Shown here: positions 45,634 to 54,185 of the stretch, one piece after another
How the letters are laid out: the number at the start of each line of letters is the position of its first letter
How positions within the stretch are numbered: position 1 is the first letter of the stretch
NCBI RefSeq assembly: GCF_001482305.1
Contig: NZ_LOHP01000060.1
Location: forward strand, 1 to 64,000
Direction of reading: 5' to 3'
DNA length: 64,000 nt
Source of the DNA: Leucobacter sp. G161
GTDB lineage: Bacteria > Actinomycetota > Actinomycetes > Actinomycetales > Microbacteriaceae
The notes under the pieces: model-generated
What the model was told of the DNA's origin: nothing
Seen by the model: the letters and a program-made list of their open reading frames with translations, nothing else
Database searches by the model: none
Program-made: the position numbers and the translations under genes

Positions 45634-47727
45634 CTAAGCGTCGATGCGCTCGCGATCGAGATCATCGGCGTTCTCGATGATGAACTCTTTCCGGGGCGCA
45701 ACCTCGTTGCCCATGAGGAGCTCAAACATCTGCGCCGCTGCGTGCGCGTCTTCAAGACGCACACGCCTGAGCGTGCGATGCTCACGATCCATGGTGGTCT
45801 CAGCCAGCTGATCCGCATCCATCTCGCCAAGACCCTTATAGCGCTGGATAGGCTCCTGGTGCTTCTTGCCGCGCTTCCGCAGATCAGCGAGGAGCGTCTG
45901 CAATTCTCGTTCGCTGTACGTGTAGATCACGTCGTTGGGTTTCCGGCCCGCATTCTGCACGATCACACGGTGCAGTGGCGGCACGGCGGCGTACACGCGG
46001 CCGGCCTCGAGCATCGGTCGCATGTATCGGAAGAACAGCGTCAGCAAGAGGGTACGAATATGTGCGCCGTCGACGTCAGCATCGCTCATCAGGATCACCT
46101 TGCCGTACCTGGCCGCATCGAGGTCGAAATCACGGCCTGATCCGGCCCCGATCACCTTGATGATCGCGCCGCACTCGGCGTTCGAGAGCATTTCGGCCAG
46201 AGAGGCCTTCTGTACGTTGAGAATCTTGCCGCGGATGGGAAGCAGTGCCTGGTATTCGCTGTCGCGCGCGGGCTTGGCAGTGCCGAGCGCGCTGTCACCC
46301 TCGACGATGAAGAGCTCGGAGTTCGCGACGTCTTTCGAGCGGCAGTCAATGAGCTTTGACGGCAGCGAGGAGCTCTCAAGGGAGCTCTTGCGTCTAGCAG
46401 TGTCCCGCTGCGTTCGCATTGCAATCCGAGACTTCATCTCGGACACCATCTTCTCAAGCAGCGTCCCGGTCTGCGCCTTGTCGTGCTTCTTCGGTGACTC
46501 ATAGCGCTCAGCGAGCGCCTTCGTCACCGCCTTCGACACGATCTGACGTACGGCCGCGGTGCCGAGTACTTCCTTAGTCTGACCCTCAAACTGGGGCTCG
46601 GGCACCCGCACGGTCACGACCGCGGTGAGCCCCGTCAGGATGTCGTCCTTCTCAGGCTTGTCGGACCCGGCCTTCAGCTTGCGAGCGTTCGTTTCGATCT
46701 GCTTGCGGAAGAACTTGGTGAGCCCCTGCTCAAAGCCCGCAAGGTGCGTACCACCCTTGGGCGTCGCGATGATGTTGACGAAGCTCTGAATCTCCGTGTC
46801 ATAGCCGGTGCCCCATCGCAGCGCGATGTCGACCTCGCATTCACGCTCCACCTCGCGAGAAACGAGGTGCCCGGTCTGCTCATCCATGACGGGAACCGTC
46901 TCGGAGAACTTGCCGGAGTCATTCACGCGCCAGGTGTCTGTGACGGGAGCATCGACGGCGAGGAAGTTCACGAACTCCGCGATACCGCCCTCATAATTGA
47001 AACTGTGGATCGTCGGGGCGCCCGACTCGTCGAGCGACTCGGGCCGCTGATCCTCAATGTCGATGGTGAGGCCGGTCACCAAGAAAGCAGTCTGGCGCGC
47101 GCGGGCAACCAACGAGTCCGCCTCGAAGCGCGCGGTGGGCAGGAAGATCTGCGGATCCGCCCAGTAGCGCACGCGGGTTCCCGTGACACCCTTCTTGACC
47201 TTGCCGATCGACTGGATGCCAGTCGCGCGATCAAACGGCGTAAAGTCGCTGTCCGGCCCCTCGCCGGCGAAGACTCCCGGCTCACCGTGCCGGAAGGACA
47301 TGGCCCATGTCTTGCCGTCACGGTCAACTTCAACATCAAGACGGGACGACAGTGCGTTTACCACGGAAGCGCCGACACCGTGCAGCCCGCCCGACGAAGC
47401 GTAGCCGCCGCCGCCAAACTTACCGCCAGCATGCAGCTTCGTGAAGACGAGTTCCACGCCACTCAAGCCACTGCGTGGCTCAATGTCAACGGGGACACCA
47501 CGCCCATCATCGGCAACGGTGACGCTACCGTCTGCGTGAAGAATGATTCGGATACTGCTGCCATGGCCCGCAAGCGCTTCATCGACCGAGTTATCGATAA
47601 TCTCCCAGAGACAGTGCATGAGCCCGCGTGAATCGGTCGTGCCGATGTACATGCCGGGTCGTTTGCGGACTGCTTCAAGCCCCTCGAGGACAGTGAGGTG
47701 CCTGGCAGAGTAACTGGATTCAGCCAC
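45634..47727 (-). CDS. parE: DNA topoisomerase IV (gyrase-like) subunit B
   Basis: The 697-residue protein begins VAESSYSARHLTVLEGLEAV and has the GHKL ATPase motifs (EIIDNSVDEALAG, DDGRGVPVD, GGLHGVGASVVNAL) and TOPRIM residues (VEGDSALGTAK, SDADVDGAH). It drives ATP-dependent decatenation with the A subunit encoded near 36 kb. GTG at 47727 is chosen to match family length. Longer in-frame starts add unrelated sequence. Confidence 0.94.
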   Translation of the reverse strand: MAESSYSARHLTVLEGLEAVRKRPGMYIGTTDSRGLMHCLWEIIDNSVDEALAGHGSSIRIILHADGSVTVADDGRGVPVDIEPRSGLSGVELVFTKLHAGGKFGGGGYASSGGLHGVGASVVNALSSRLDVEVDRDGKTWAMSFRHGEPGVFAGEGPDSDFTPFDRATGIQSIGKVKKGVTGTRVRYWADPQIFLPTARFEADSLVARARQTAFLVTGLTIDIEDQRPESLDESGAPTIHSFNYEGGIAEFVNFLAVDAPVTDTWRVNDSGKFSETVPVMDEQTGHLVSREVERECEVDIALRWGTGYDTEIQSFVNIIATPKGGTHLAGFEQGLTKFFRKQIETNARKLKAGSDKPEKDDILTGLTAVVTVRVPEPQFEGQTKEVLGTAAVRQIVSKAVTKALAERYESPKKHDKAQTGTLLEKMVSEMKSRIAMRTQRDTARRKSSLESSSLPSKLIDCRSKDVANSELFIVEGDSALGTAKPARDSEYQALLPIRGKILNVQKASLAEMLSNAECGAIIKVIGAGSGRDFDLDAARYGKVILMSDADVDGAHIRTLLLTLFFRYMRPMLEAGRVYAAVPPLHRVIVQNAGRKPNDVIYTYSERELQTLLADLRKRGKKHQEPIQRYKGLGEMDADQLAETTMDREHRTLRRVRLEDAHAAAQMFELLMGNEVAPRKEFIIENADDLDRERIDA

Positions 47728-47926
47728 GTGAAAGTACCTGCTTTCTAGGAGACTCCCCCACTGTATGGCACACCACCGACACGGCGTGCGACCCGGCCCG
47801 GCGAGTGAGAAACCCCAGGCCATTCGCGCCGGCAACGTACGCGGTCAGCGAAACAGTGGTGGCAAACAGCGAATTATTGCAGGAGTGATGATTGGATGGA
47901 ACCAATTGAACTACCGGGAGGTGGCC

Positions 47927-48151
47927 ATGAGCACACTCGAACACACCGCTGAAGCAGCGGAAGCGTCTGCAGCGGATCGCCCGCTGAGCGGACTTGACCG
48001 CTGCGACAGCTGCGGTGCACAGGCGTATGTACGCGCCACGCTGAGCGGCAGCGAGCTGCTGTTCTGCGCACACCATGCGTCAAAGCACGAGGAAAAGCTT
48101 CGCCCTATGGCTGAGGCGTGGCACGACGAAAGCCACAAGCTCTCGGTGTAA
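47927..48151 (+). CDS. DUF7455 small zinc-ribbon-like protein
   Basis: A 74-residue protein with CDSC and CAHHASKHEEKL, resembling a small zinc-binding finger. It is conserved next to parE and sigA in actinobacteria; function unknown. ATG at 47927 follows GGGAGGTGGCC. It is divergent to parE. Confidence 0.88.
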   Translation: MSTLEHTAEAAEASAADRPLSGLDRCDSCGAQAYVRATLSGSELLFCAHHASKHEEKLRPMAEAWHDESHKLSV

Positions 48152-48166
48152 GTCTTCGTCACTCAA

Positions 48167-48208
48167 ACTCAGGGGTGTTATCGGCAAGTGCCGATAACAC
48201 CCCTGAGT
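48167..48208. terminator. Strong hairpin after DUF7455, bidirectional
   Basis: A 20-bp perfect stem with only 2 unpaired bases at the centre lies between the stops of the DUF7455 gene and the convergent lipoprotein gene. T-rich sequence follows on both strands (GTTGTT and TTTGAGT), weakly. Confidence 0.8.
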
Positions 48209-48213
48209 CGTTG

Positions 48214-48822
48214 TTAGCCCCCGAGAGGTTCTTCTCCGGGGGCCGCAGGCGGATAGACCCTGTTGTATGCGTCGAGCCACTGGGGAAGATCTGCCTTGCA
48301 GAGGTAGCTGACTCCGGCAACCATTTTCGCGGCACTGTTGCGTTCTCCGGTCCGGCGCTGCTCGCCGACGACTTCGTCGGGCACAAGAGCAGCAAAAAGC
48401 GGACTCGTTGCCAGGTGCAACATGAATAGCTCAGCGGTGATCTCGTGACCCTGCAGAATGGAGGCCTCACACGCGTCCAGGGCCAACGCGAGGTACATGG
48501 TCTCCGCTTCCTGTGACCACGCGAGCCCGTTCGACTCCACGAACTCCTTCTCGCTCAAGATGAAAGCCTGCTGCTCGTCCGTCTGGGCGGTAAGCGGACT
48601 TCCATCAAGTGGCTGCATTTGATCCGCAAAGAACTGGTCTCGCTCAGCAAACGCCGCTTCCAGGTCGACGCTTTCATCGGCCTGCCCTGTGGCCGGAGGG
48701 GACGTCACCGCCGGAGGCAACGACGTCGCCTCCGGCCGCGTCCCGGGCGAGCAGGCGGCCAACAGCAACGCTGCGATCAGAAGCACTCCACAGGACCCAG
48801 TCACCCGTTTGACGACGTTCAT
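48214..48822 (-). CDS. Putative lipoprotein, function unknown
   Basis: A 202-residue protein with a lipoprotein signal: MNVVKRVTGSCGVLLIAALL, then the lipobox LLAAC. A Pro/Thr-rich linker follows, then a helical domain with no recognised family. A Cys pair (ALDACEASI and VSYLCKADL) could form a disulfide on the outer face. ATG at 48822 is firmly supported by GGAGGAG upstream. Confidence 0.82.
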   Translation of the reverse strand: MNVVKRVTGSCGVLLIAALLLAACSPGTRPEATSLPPAVTSPPATGQADESVDLEAAFAERDQFFADQMQPLDGSPLTAQTDEQQAFILSEKEFVESNGLAWSQEAETMYLALALDACEASILQGHEITAELFMLHLATSPLFAALVPDEVVGEQRRTGERNSAAKMVAGVSYLCKADLPQWLDAYNRVYPPAAPGEEPLGG

Positions 48823-49141
48823 GCCTATCTCCTCCGCATTCGGCGTACCCACGCACCCTGCGGCAACGAGAAGACGCGGCGACCCACCAAGCATACACCT
48901 GTCGCCCAATGCGTGCGCGAAACCTGCAACACAAGGCCGGACAACAAAGGACCCGTGGTCCGACATGAATGTCGGACCACGGGTCCTCGCAACCGGCCGG
49001 CCTCCGACTCCTTGCCTCCTTCGGTACTCAGGCGAGGCTGCTGACCCCGCTACCTTCCTTGCCAGCACAACTCACGACCCCGCCTAGCGTCGGATATGAT
49101 CTCCTACACAAGCACATAGAAAGAGCATAGGAGCAGTCCAC
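48823..49141. other. Intergenic region with strong inverted repeat
   Basis: 319 bases between the divergent lipoprotein and coiled-coil membrane protein genes. It holds promoters for both and the hairpin described separately. The last 60 bases are AT-rich (CACATAGAAAGAGCATAGGAG), and GGAG at 49130-49133 is the ribosome binding site of the next gene. Confidence 0.5.
48949..48986. repeat. 18-bp perfect inverted repeat (hairpin)
   Basis: The arms 48949-48966 and 48969-48986 are perfect complements, separated by 2 bases. On the minus strand the stem is followed by TTTGTTGT, so it would work as a terminator for leftward transcription, yet no leftward gene ends here. It may block antisense transcription or mark an insertion edge. 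Confidence 0.75.
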
Positions 49142-50104
49142 TTGACGAGTGAGCCCAACAACGATCTCCATGACAGGAGCACTGTCCCATTTGTGCCCGA
49201 GGGCAATGTCCTACAGACGCCGCCTGCCGGCCTTAGCGGCAAGCGCCCTAGACGGCAGATGGGTCCGTCAAAGCGCGTGTGGATCGTTGCAGTTTCACTA
49301 GTCTCGACACTCCTAATTGTTGCCGCCATCGTAATAGTTTCAACCCTGATGCAAGAGGCGGCCGCAGAAAGAGAAGCCCTCGAAGCGCATTACTTACAGG
49401 AAGTCGAAAAACACGACGCTGCGCTACGTGATCTCGAGGATGCCATCAGATCGTCTAACAAGTACCTTCTGACCCTGGACGAGGCAGATGTCCCGGCGCC
49501 TTACGATCGACGGGAGTTCGCAATGCTAGCAAGTGTCGCCACAGGTACTCGAGATAAATTCTCATTCGATTCGCCTCCAGTTGCCGAGCTCACCAACGAA
49601 GAAACTACTCGATGGATTTCCAAACTCGAGAGAGGCTTCGCATCGCTGTCTCGCGCCAGCTCCGAACTGCAGACTACTCAAGACGAGCTAGAAGAAGCCG
49701 TGCAGACAAAACGCGAGGCCGACGAGCTTGCAAAACGCGAGGCCGAAAACGCCGCGAAAAAGGCATCTGCAAAACCCATCTCTTTCGAGGAACTATTCCG
49801 TGCCGGCAACTCGCTCTCCGGAACGTACTTTCAGTTCGAGGGCAAGATTATTCAAGATGCAGGCTCAGGGACATACCGTGTCAGCATCACGAGAACTCCG
49901 GGGTACTCTCGTGACTTCTGGGAGGACCCCATCCTCCTAGTAGTTGAGGGTGACACAGAATTGCGTCTTCTGGAGGACGACATCATTACATTCGTGGGGG
50001 TCTCAGCCGGAGTGCAGAGCTACGAGTCGATTTTCAAGCAAACTATCGAGCTACCCTTGATCATGGCCAGTTCAGAGGACACCACAGTAACAGGGCGAGA
50101 CTAG
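49142..50104 (+). CDS. Membrane-anchored coiled-coil protein with C-terminal OB-like domain
   Basis: A 320-residue protein of unknown family. Residues 1-45 are cytoplasmic and basic near the end, about 46-68 form one membrane helix (VWIVAVSLVSTLLIVAAIVI), then charged coiled coils (about 70-100 and 155-205) and a beta-rich C-terminal domain (LSGTYFQFEGKIIQDA and LLEDDIITFVGV) resembling OB-fold tRNA_anti-like domains seen in phage and mobile elements. The start is TTG with GGAG upstream. Its base composition and use of TTA, ATA and CTA codons differ clearly from neighbours, suggesting recent gain. Confidence 0.78.
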   Translation: MTSEPNNDLHDRSTVPFVPEGNVLQTPPAGLSGKRPRRQMGPSKRVWIVAVSLVSTLLIVAAIVIVSTLMQEAAAEREALEAHYLQEVEKHDAALRDLEDAIRSSNKYLLTLDEADVPAPYDRREFAMLASVATGTRDKFSFDSPPVAELTNEETTRWISKLERGFASLSRASSELQTTQDELEEAVQTKREADELAKREAENAAKKASAKPISFEELFRAGNSLSGTYFQFEGKIIQDAGSGTYRVSITRTPGYSRDFWEDPILLVVEGDTELRLLEDDIITFVGVSAGVQSYESIFKQTIELPLIMASSEDTTVTGRD

Positions 50105-50127
50105 AAAAGTCCGCTAATGCCAAAAAA

Positions 50128-50162
50128 GTGGGTGCCGACAGAGAAAATCTGTCGGCACCCAC
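50128..50162 (-). terminator. Rho-independent terminator of sigA
   Basis: A 15-bp perfect stem (GTGGGTGCCGACAGA and its complement) with a 5-base loop. On the minus strand it is followed directly by six T after one C. It lies 17 bases beyond the sigA stop. Confidence 0.93.
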
Positions 50163-50178
50163 AACCGCTGTCTAGCCC

Positions 50179-51552
50179 TTAGTCGAGGTAATCTCGCAGC
50201 TGCTGGCTGCGCGACGGATGACGAAGCTTCGCCATCGTCTTCGACTCAATCTGACGGATTCGCTCGCGCGTCACACCGAAGGTATCGCCGATCTGGTCGA
50301 GCGTCTTCGGCATGCCGTCTCCGAGGCCGAAGCGCATCTTGATGACGCCTGCCTCGCGCTCAGAGAGCGAATCGAGGAGCTGCTCGAGCTGCTGCTGCAG
50401 CATCGTGAAGCCAACGGCATCCGCAGGAACAATCGCCTCGGTGTCCTCAATGAGGTCACCGAATTCGCTGTCGCCGTCCTCGCCAAGCGGGGTGTGCAAC
50501 GAAATCGGCTCGCGGCCGTACTTCTGCACCTCGATGACCTTCTCGGTGGTCATGTCGAGCTCGCGGCTCAGCTCTTCAGGAGTCGGCTCCCGGCCGAGAT
50601 CCTGCAGCATCTGGCGCTGCACACGTGCGAGCTTGTTGATGACCTCGACCATGTGCACCGGAATGCGGATGGTGCGCGCCTGGTCAGCCATTGCGCGGGT
50701 GATCGCCTGACGGATCCACCAAGTCGCATAGGTCGAGAACTTGAAGCCCTTGGTGTAGTCGAACTTCTCGACAGCACGGATCAGGCCCAGGTTGCCCTCC
50801 TGGATGAGGTCGAGGAACTGCATGCCTCGCCCGGTGTAGCGCTTCGCGAGCGACACCACGAGACGGAGGTTCGCGCCGAGCAAGTGGCTCTTGGCTCGCT
50901 GGCCGTCACGGGCAACCCACTTGAGCTCGCGCTCAAGCTTCTTGGGAAGTCCCTTTTCGGTGCCGAGCTTCTCTTCCGCGAAGAGACCGGCCTCGATACG
51001 CATCGCAAGCTCGACCTCCTCGGCGGCGTTGAGGAGCGCTACCTTACCGATCTGCTTCAGGTAGTCCTTCACAGGATCCGCTGTCGCCCCGGGAATCGCC
51101 GTCGTTACCGTCGGCACATCTTCTTCGTCCCCGGCCTTGAGAACGATTGCACCCGTCGGGAGCGGCTCTCGCTGCTCAGTTGCGGGTTGATCTTCCTCGG
51201 GCTGGTCGTCGGCGTCGGCCACGTCGGGCTCGTCGATAATTTCTTCGACGACCTTCTTCGCGCGTGTTGCGGGCTTCTTCGCAGGAGCCTTCTTCGTTGG
51301 GGCCTTCTTCACAGGGGCCTCAGCTGCGGCCGACTCAGTTGTCGCCGTCGTCGCCGAAGCTTTCTTGGCCGTTGTTTTCGCTGCGGTGGCCTTCGCCGCC
51401 GTAGCCTTCTTTGCAGGGGCCTTTTCTGCGGTGGTCTTCGCTGCTGCGGCCTTTTTTGCGGGAGCCTTCTTCACGGGCGTTTCGGCCGCGTTCTGCTCTT
51501 CGCTCTCAGCCGTCTTCGCCGCGGGAGTCTTGGTCGTTGTCGCTGCTGCCAC
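50179..51552 (-). CDS. sigA: RNA polymerase primary sigma factor SigA/RpoD
   Basis: The 457-residue protein has an Ala/Lys/Pro-rich, histone-like N-terminus (about 1-105), then [13 protein letters not shown] (region 1.2), [19 protein letters not shown] and [18 protein letters not shown] (region 2), region 3, and the -35 recognition helix in [20 protein letters not shown] (region 4.2). It recognises housekeeping promoters. GTG start with GAGAGGAAG upstream. Confidence 0.96.
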   Translation of the reverse strand: MAAATTTKTPAAKTAESEEQNAAETPVKKAPAKKAAAAKTTAEKAPAKKATAAKATAAKTTAKKASATTATTESAAAEAPVKKAPTKKAPAKKPATRAKKVVEEIIDEPDVADADDQPEEDQPATEQREPLPTGAIVLKAGDEEDVPTVTTAIPGATADPVKDYLKQIGKVALLNAAEEVELAMRIEAGLFAEEKLGTEKGLPKKLERELKWVARDGQRAKSHLLGANLRLVVSLAKRYTGRGMQFLDLIQEGNLGLIRAVEKFDYTKGFKFSTYATWWIRQAITRAMADQARTIRIPVHMVEVINKLARVQRQMLQDLGREPTPEELSRELDMTTEKVIEVQKYGREPISLHTPLGEDGDSEFGDLIEDTEAIVPADAVGFTMLQQQLEQLLDSLSEREAGVIKMRFGLGDGMPKTLDQIGDTFGVTRERIRQIESKTMAKLRHPSRSQQLRDYLD

Positions 51553-51665
51553 GCAACTTCCTCTCAGATCTCGTCGGTATGCGTCCTAAAAACTGCGCAC
51601 ACCATGAAAACCCATGTCAAGCCCGCAGTATTCCCGCGACGATTGAAATGGGTTCGTAGGGTCTA

Positions 51666-52598
51666 TTATTGCACGGCTGGGCCGTCGTTCGGTTCAGGTC
51701 CCTGCTGACGCTCCGCGAGGAAGCGCTCGAGCTCGCTCGCCAGCTGGTCTGCCGTTGGCATTGTGCCGTCTTCTCCCAGCAGGGAGACTCGCTCCCCCTG
51801 GGCTTCGACGTACTGGTCGAAGCGTCGCTCAAGATTCACCAGCATCTCTTTCGAGTCTTCGTTCTCGGCGATCTGACGATCCACCTGCGCCCGGAAGTCC
51901 CTGGCTCGCTCACGGGCCTCGTCTGTCGCGAACAGCAGCCCTGTGGCTGCCATGATGTTGTCAAGTGACGCCGTCAATAGCTCTGGGTATTCGTTGTTCG
52001 CCAGGTAGTGAGGGACGAGGTGGGCGAACCCAACAACTTCCTCGCCCACGCCGTGCAGGCGATACTCCAGCAGGTGGACCACGCTCGCGGGGAGACGCGT
52101 CGTTGGCTTCCACACTGAGCGCTCCAGGAGATCGTCCCGGGAACCGCTGACGGTACCGACGATGGGGCGGGTATGGGGCACGGGCCTTGGTACTGCCTGC
52201 ACCCAGGTAGTTATGGACACCTCGAACTCGTGCACGAGCAACAGGACGGTGTCAACGAATACCTCCCAACGAAAGTCGGGCTCAAACCCAGACAGGAGCA
52301 GGAAGGGCGCTCCGAGTTCGTCACACGCGAGACTCAGAATGAGTTCTTCGGGGCTGTAATCAGTGAAGTGATCTTCACTAAACGTGATGAGGGGTCGACG
52401 GGCACGGTAGTCGAGCAACTGGTCTGCGTCGAAGCGGATGAGCTCCTCCGGCTTACACCGTTCCCAGAGGTACTGTTCAAGTTGCGAGACCGCATTACCC
52501 GCATCACTCGAACCTGAAAGCGCTACAACGAGCGGGAGCCCCTTCGCGACACTCGCGCGGCGCTCCTCGTACACGGCAGAGAAGAGAGAATCGGTCAC
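51666..52598 (-). CDS. PAC2 family protein (proteasome assembly chaperone-like)
   Basis: A 310-residue protein with the PAC2 layout: VVALSGSSDAGNAVSQLEQ, LLLSGFEPDFRWEVFVDTV and a C-terminal coiled coil (REQVDRQIAENEDSKEM-like). Actinobacterial members sit next to sigA; function is not firmly known, with roles near ATP-grasp or proteasome proteins proposed. GTG start. It is divergent from lpd. Confidence 0.88.
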   Translation of the reverse strand: MTDSLFSAVYEERRASVAKGLPLVVALSGSSDAGNAVSQLEQYLWERCKPEELIRFDADQLLDYRARRPLITFSEDHFTDYSPEELILSLACDELGAPFLLLSGFEPDFRWEVFVDTVLLLVHEFEVSITTWVQAVPRPVPHTRPIVGTVSGSRDDLLERSVWKPTTRLPASVVHLLEYRLHGVGEEVVGFAHLVPHYLANNEYPELLTASLDNIMAATGLLFATDEARERARDFRAQVDRQIAENEDSKEMLVNLERRFDQYVEAQGERVSLLGEDGTMPTADQLASELERFLAERQQGPEPNDGPAVQ

Positions 52599-52759
52599 CG
52601 TTCCATTGTACGAAACTCACCGCTGAACGGGCTGAAATGCGCGAAGAGCGAACACCCCAGGATCCGCACCTGGAGATTCCCATAAGTAGTAGGCTAAAAG
52701 ATGCGCACCGCAATACCGCGCGGATCAGGCACAGTTATGAGAACCGAGGGAGACCCCAC

Positions 52760-54133
52760 TTGGCCGAGCACCAGTTTGACATCGTAGTTCTTGGTGGCGG
52801 AAGCGCCGGTTACGCCACCGCAGTCCGAGCAACACAACTTGGGATGACCGCGGCGATTATTGAGAAGGACAAACTCGGCGGCACGTGTTTGCACCGTGGC
52901 TGCGTCCCGACGAAGGCACTTCTCCATTCAGCCGAGGTTGCCGATGTCGCCCGCGAGGGTGCAACGTACGGCATCAACTCCAGCGTTGAGTCAATCGACA
53001 TCACCGCAGTAACGGCGTTCCGCGAAAAGCTCGTTTCGAGCAAGTTCAAGGGACTGCAGGGCCTCATCAAGGCCAACGGCATCACCGTATTCGCCGGCGA
53101 AGGCCGCCTCACCGCCACCAACACCGTTCAGGTCGGTGACGACACCGTCGTTGGCAAGAACGTCGTTCTCGCCTCGGGTTCGTACTCCCGCTCACTGCCC
53201 GGTCTTGAGATTTCCGGTCGCGTGATCACCAGCGAGCATGCACTCGAGCTCCAGGAGATTCCGAGCAAGGTCCTCGTGCTGGGCGGCGGCGTCATCGGCG
53301 TCGAGTTCGCGAGCGTATGGCGTTCGTTCGGCGCAGATGTGACAATCATTGAGGGCCTGCCCCACCTCGTGCCCAACGAGGAAGAGTCAGTCTCAAAGCA
53401 GCTGGAGCGCGCTTTCCGTAAGCGCGGGATCAACTACAAGCTCGGCATCCGCTTCCAGGGCGTCACGCAGGACGATTCGAGTGTCACTGTGACGCTCGAA
53501 GATGGCACCACGCTTACCGCCGACTATCTCCTCGTTGCCGTCGGCCGTGGCCCGGCAACGCAGGGTCTCGGCTACGAAGAAGCGGGCATCGAGATGGATC
53601 GCGGCTTTGTCCTCACCAACGAGCGCCTCGCAACCAACGTCCCCGGTGTCTACGCTGTCGGGGATATCGTTCCAGGCTTGCAGCTCGCGCACCGCGGTTA
53701 CCAGCAGGGCATTTTTGTTGCCGAGGAAATCGCAGGCCTCAACCCCGTCGTGGTTGCAGACGTGAACATTCCGAAGGTCACGTACTGTGACCCCGAGATT
53801 GCTTCTGTTGGTCTCACCGAAGCAAAGGCCGCTGAGCAGTACGGCGCAGAGAACATCACAGCTTACGAGTACAACCTCGCCGGCAACGCCAAGAGCTCGA
53901 TCCTCGGCACCGCGGGAACCGTCAAGGCTGTCCGCGTGAACGACGGCCCGGTCGTTGGCGTGCACATGATCGGTGCCCGTGTCGGCGAACTCGTCGGCGA
54001 AGCCCAGCTCATCGTGAACTGGGAGGCATACCCGGAGGACGTCGCACCGTTCATCCACGCCCACCCGACACAGAACGAAACGATCGGCGAAGCGATGCTT
54101 AAGCTTGCCGGTAAGCCCCTCCACGCCATCTGA
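52760..54133 (+). CDS. lpdA: Dihydrolipoyl dehydrogenase
   Basis: The 457-residue flavoprotein has the FAD motif VVLGGGSAGYATAVRA, redox disulfide GGTCLHRGCVPTK, NAD motif VLGGGVIGVEFASVW, FAD-binding YAVGDIVPG and the His-Glu dyad in HAHPTQNETIGEAM. It is the E3 component that reoxidises lipoyl groups of 2-oxoacid dehydrogenase complexes. TTG at 52760 is chosen since GAGGGAG lies 7 bases upstream and the family starts with this segment. sucB follows 52 bases downstream. Confidence 0.95.
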   Translation: MAEHQFDIVVLGGGSAGYATAVRATQLGMTAAIIEKDKLGGTCLHRGCVPTKALLHSAEVADVAREGATYGINSSVESIDITAVTAFREKLVSSKFKGLQGLIKANGITVFAGEGRLTATNTVQVGDDTVVGKNVVLASGSYSRSLPGLEISGRVITSEHALELQEIPSKVLVLGGGVIGVEFASVWRSFGADVTIIEGLPHLVPNEEESVSKQLERAFRKRGINYKLGIRFQGVTQDDSSVTVTLEDGTTLTADYLLVAVGRGPATQGLGYEEAGIEMDRGFVLTNERLATNVPGVYAVGDIVPGLQLAHRGYQQGIFVAEEIAGLNPVVVADVNIPKVTYCDPEIASVGLTEAKAAEQYGAENITAYEYNLAGNAKSSILGTAGTVKAVRVNDGPVVGVHMIGARVGELVGEAQLIVNWEAYPEDVAPFIHAHPTQNETIGEAMLKLAGKPLHAI

Positions 54134-54185
54134 GCGCGGCGTTACAAGCTAGTTACAGAAGAATCTTTTTAGAAGGAGAATCACG

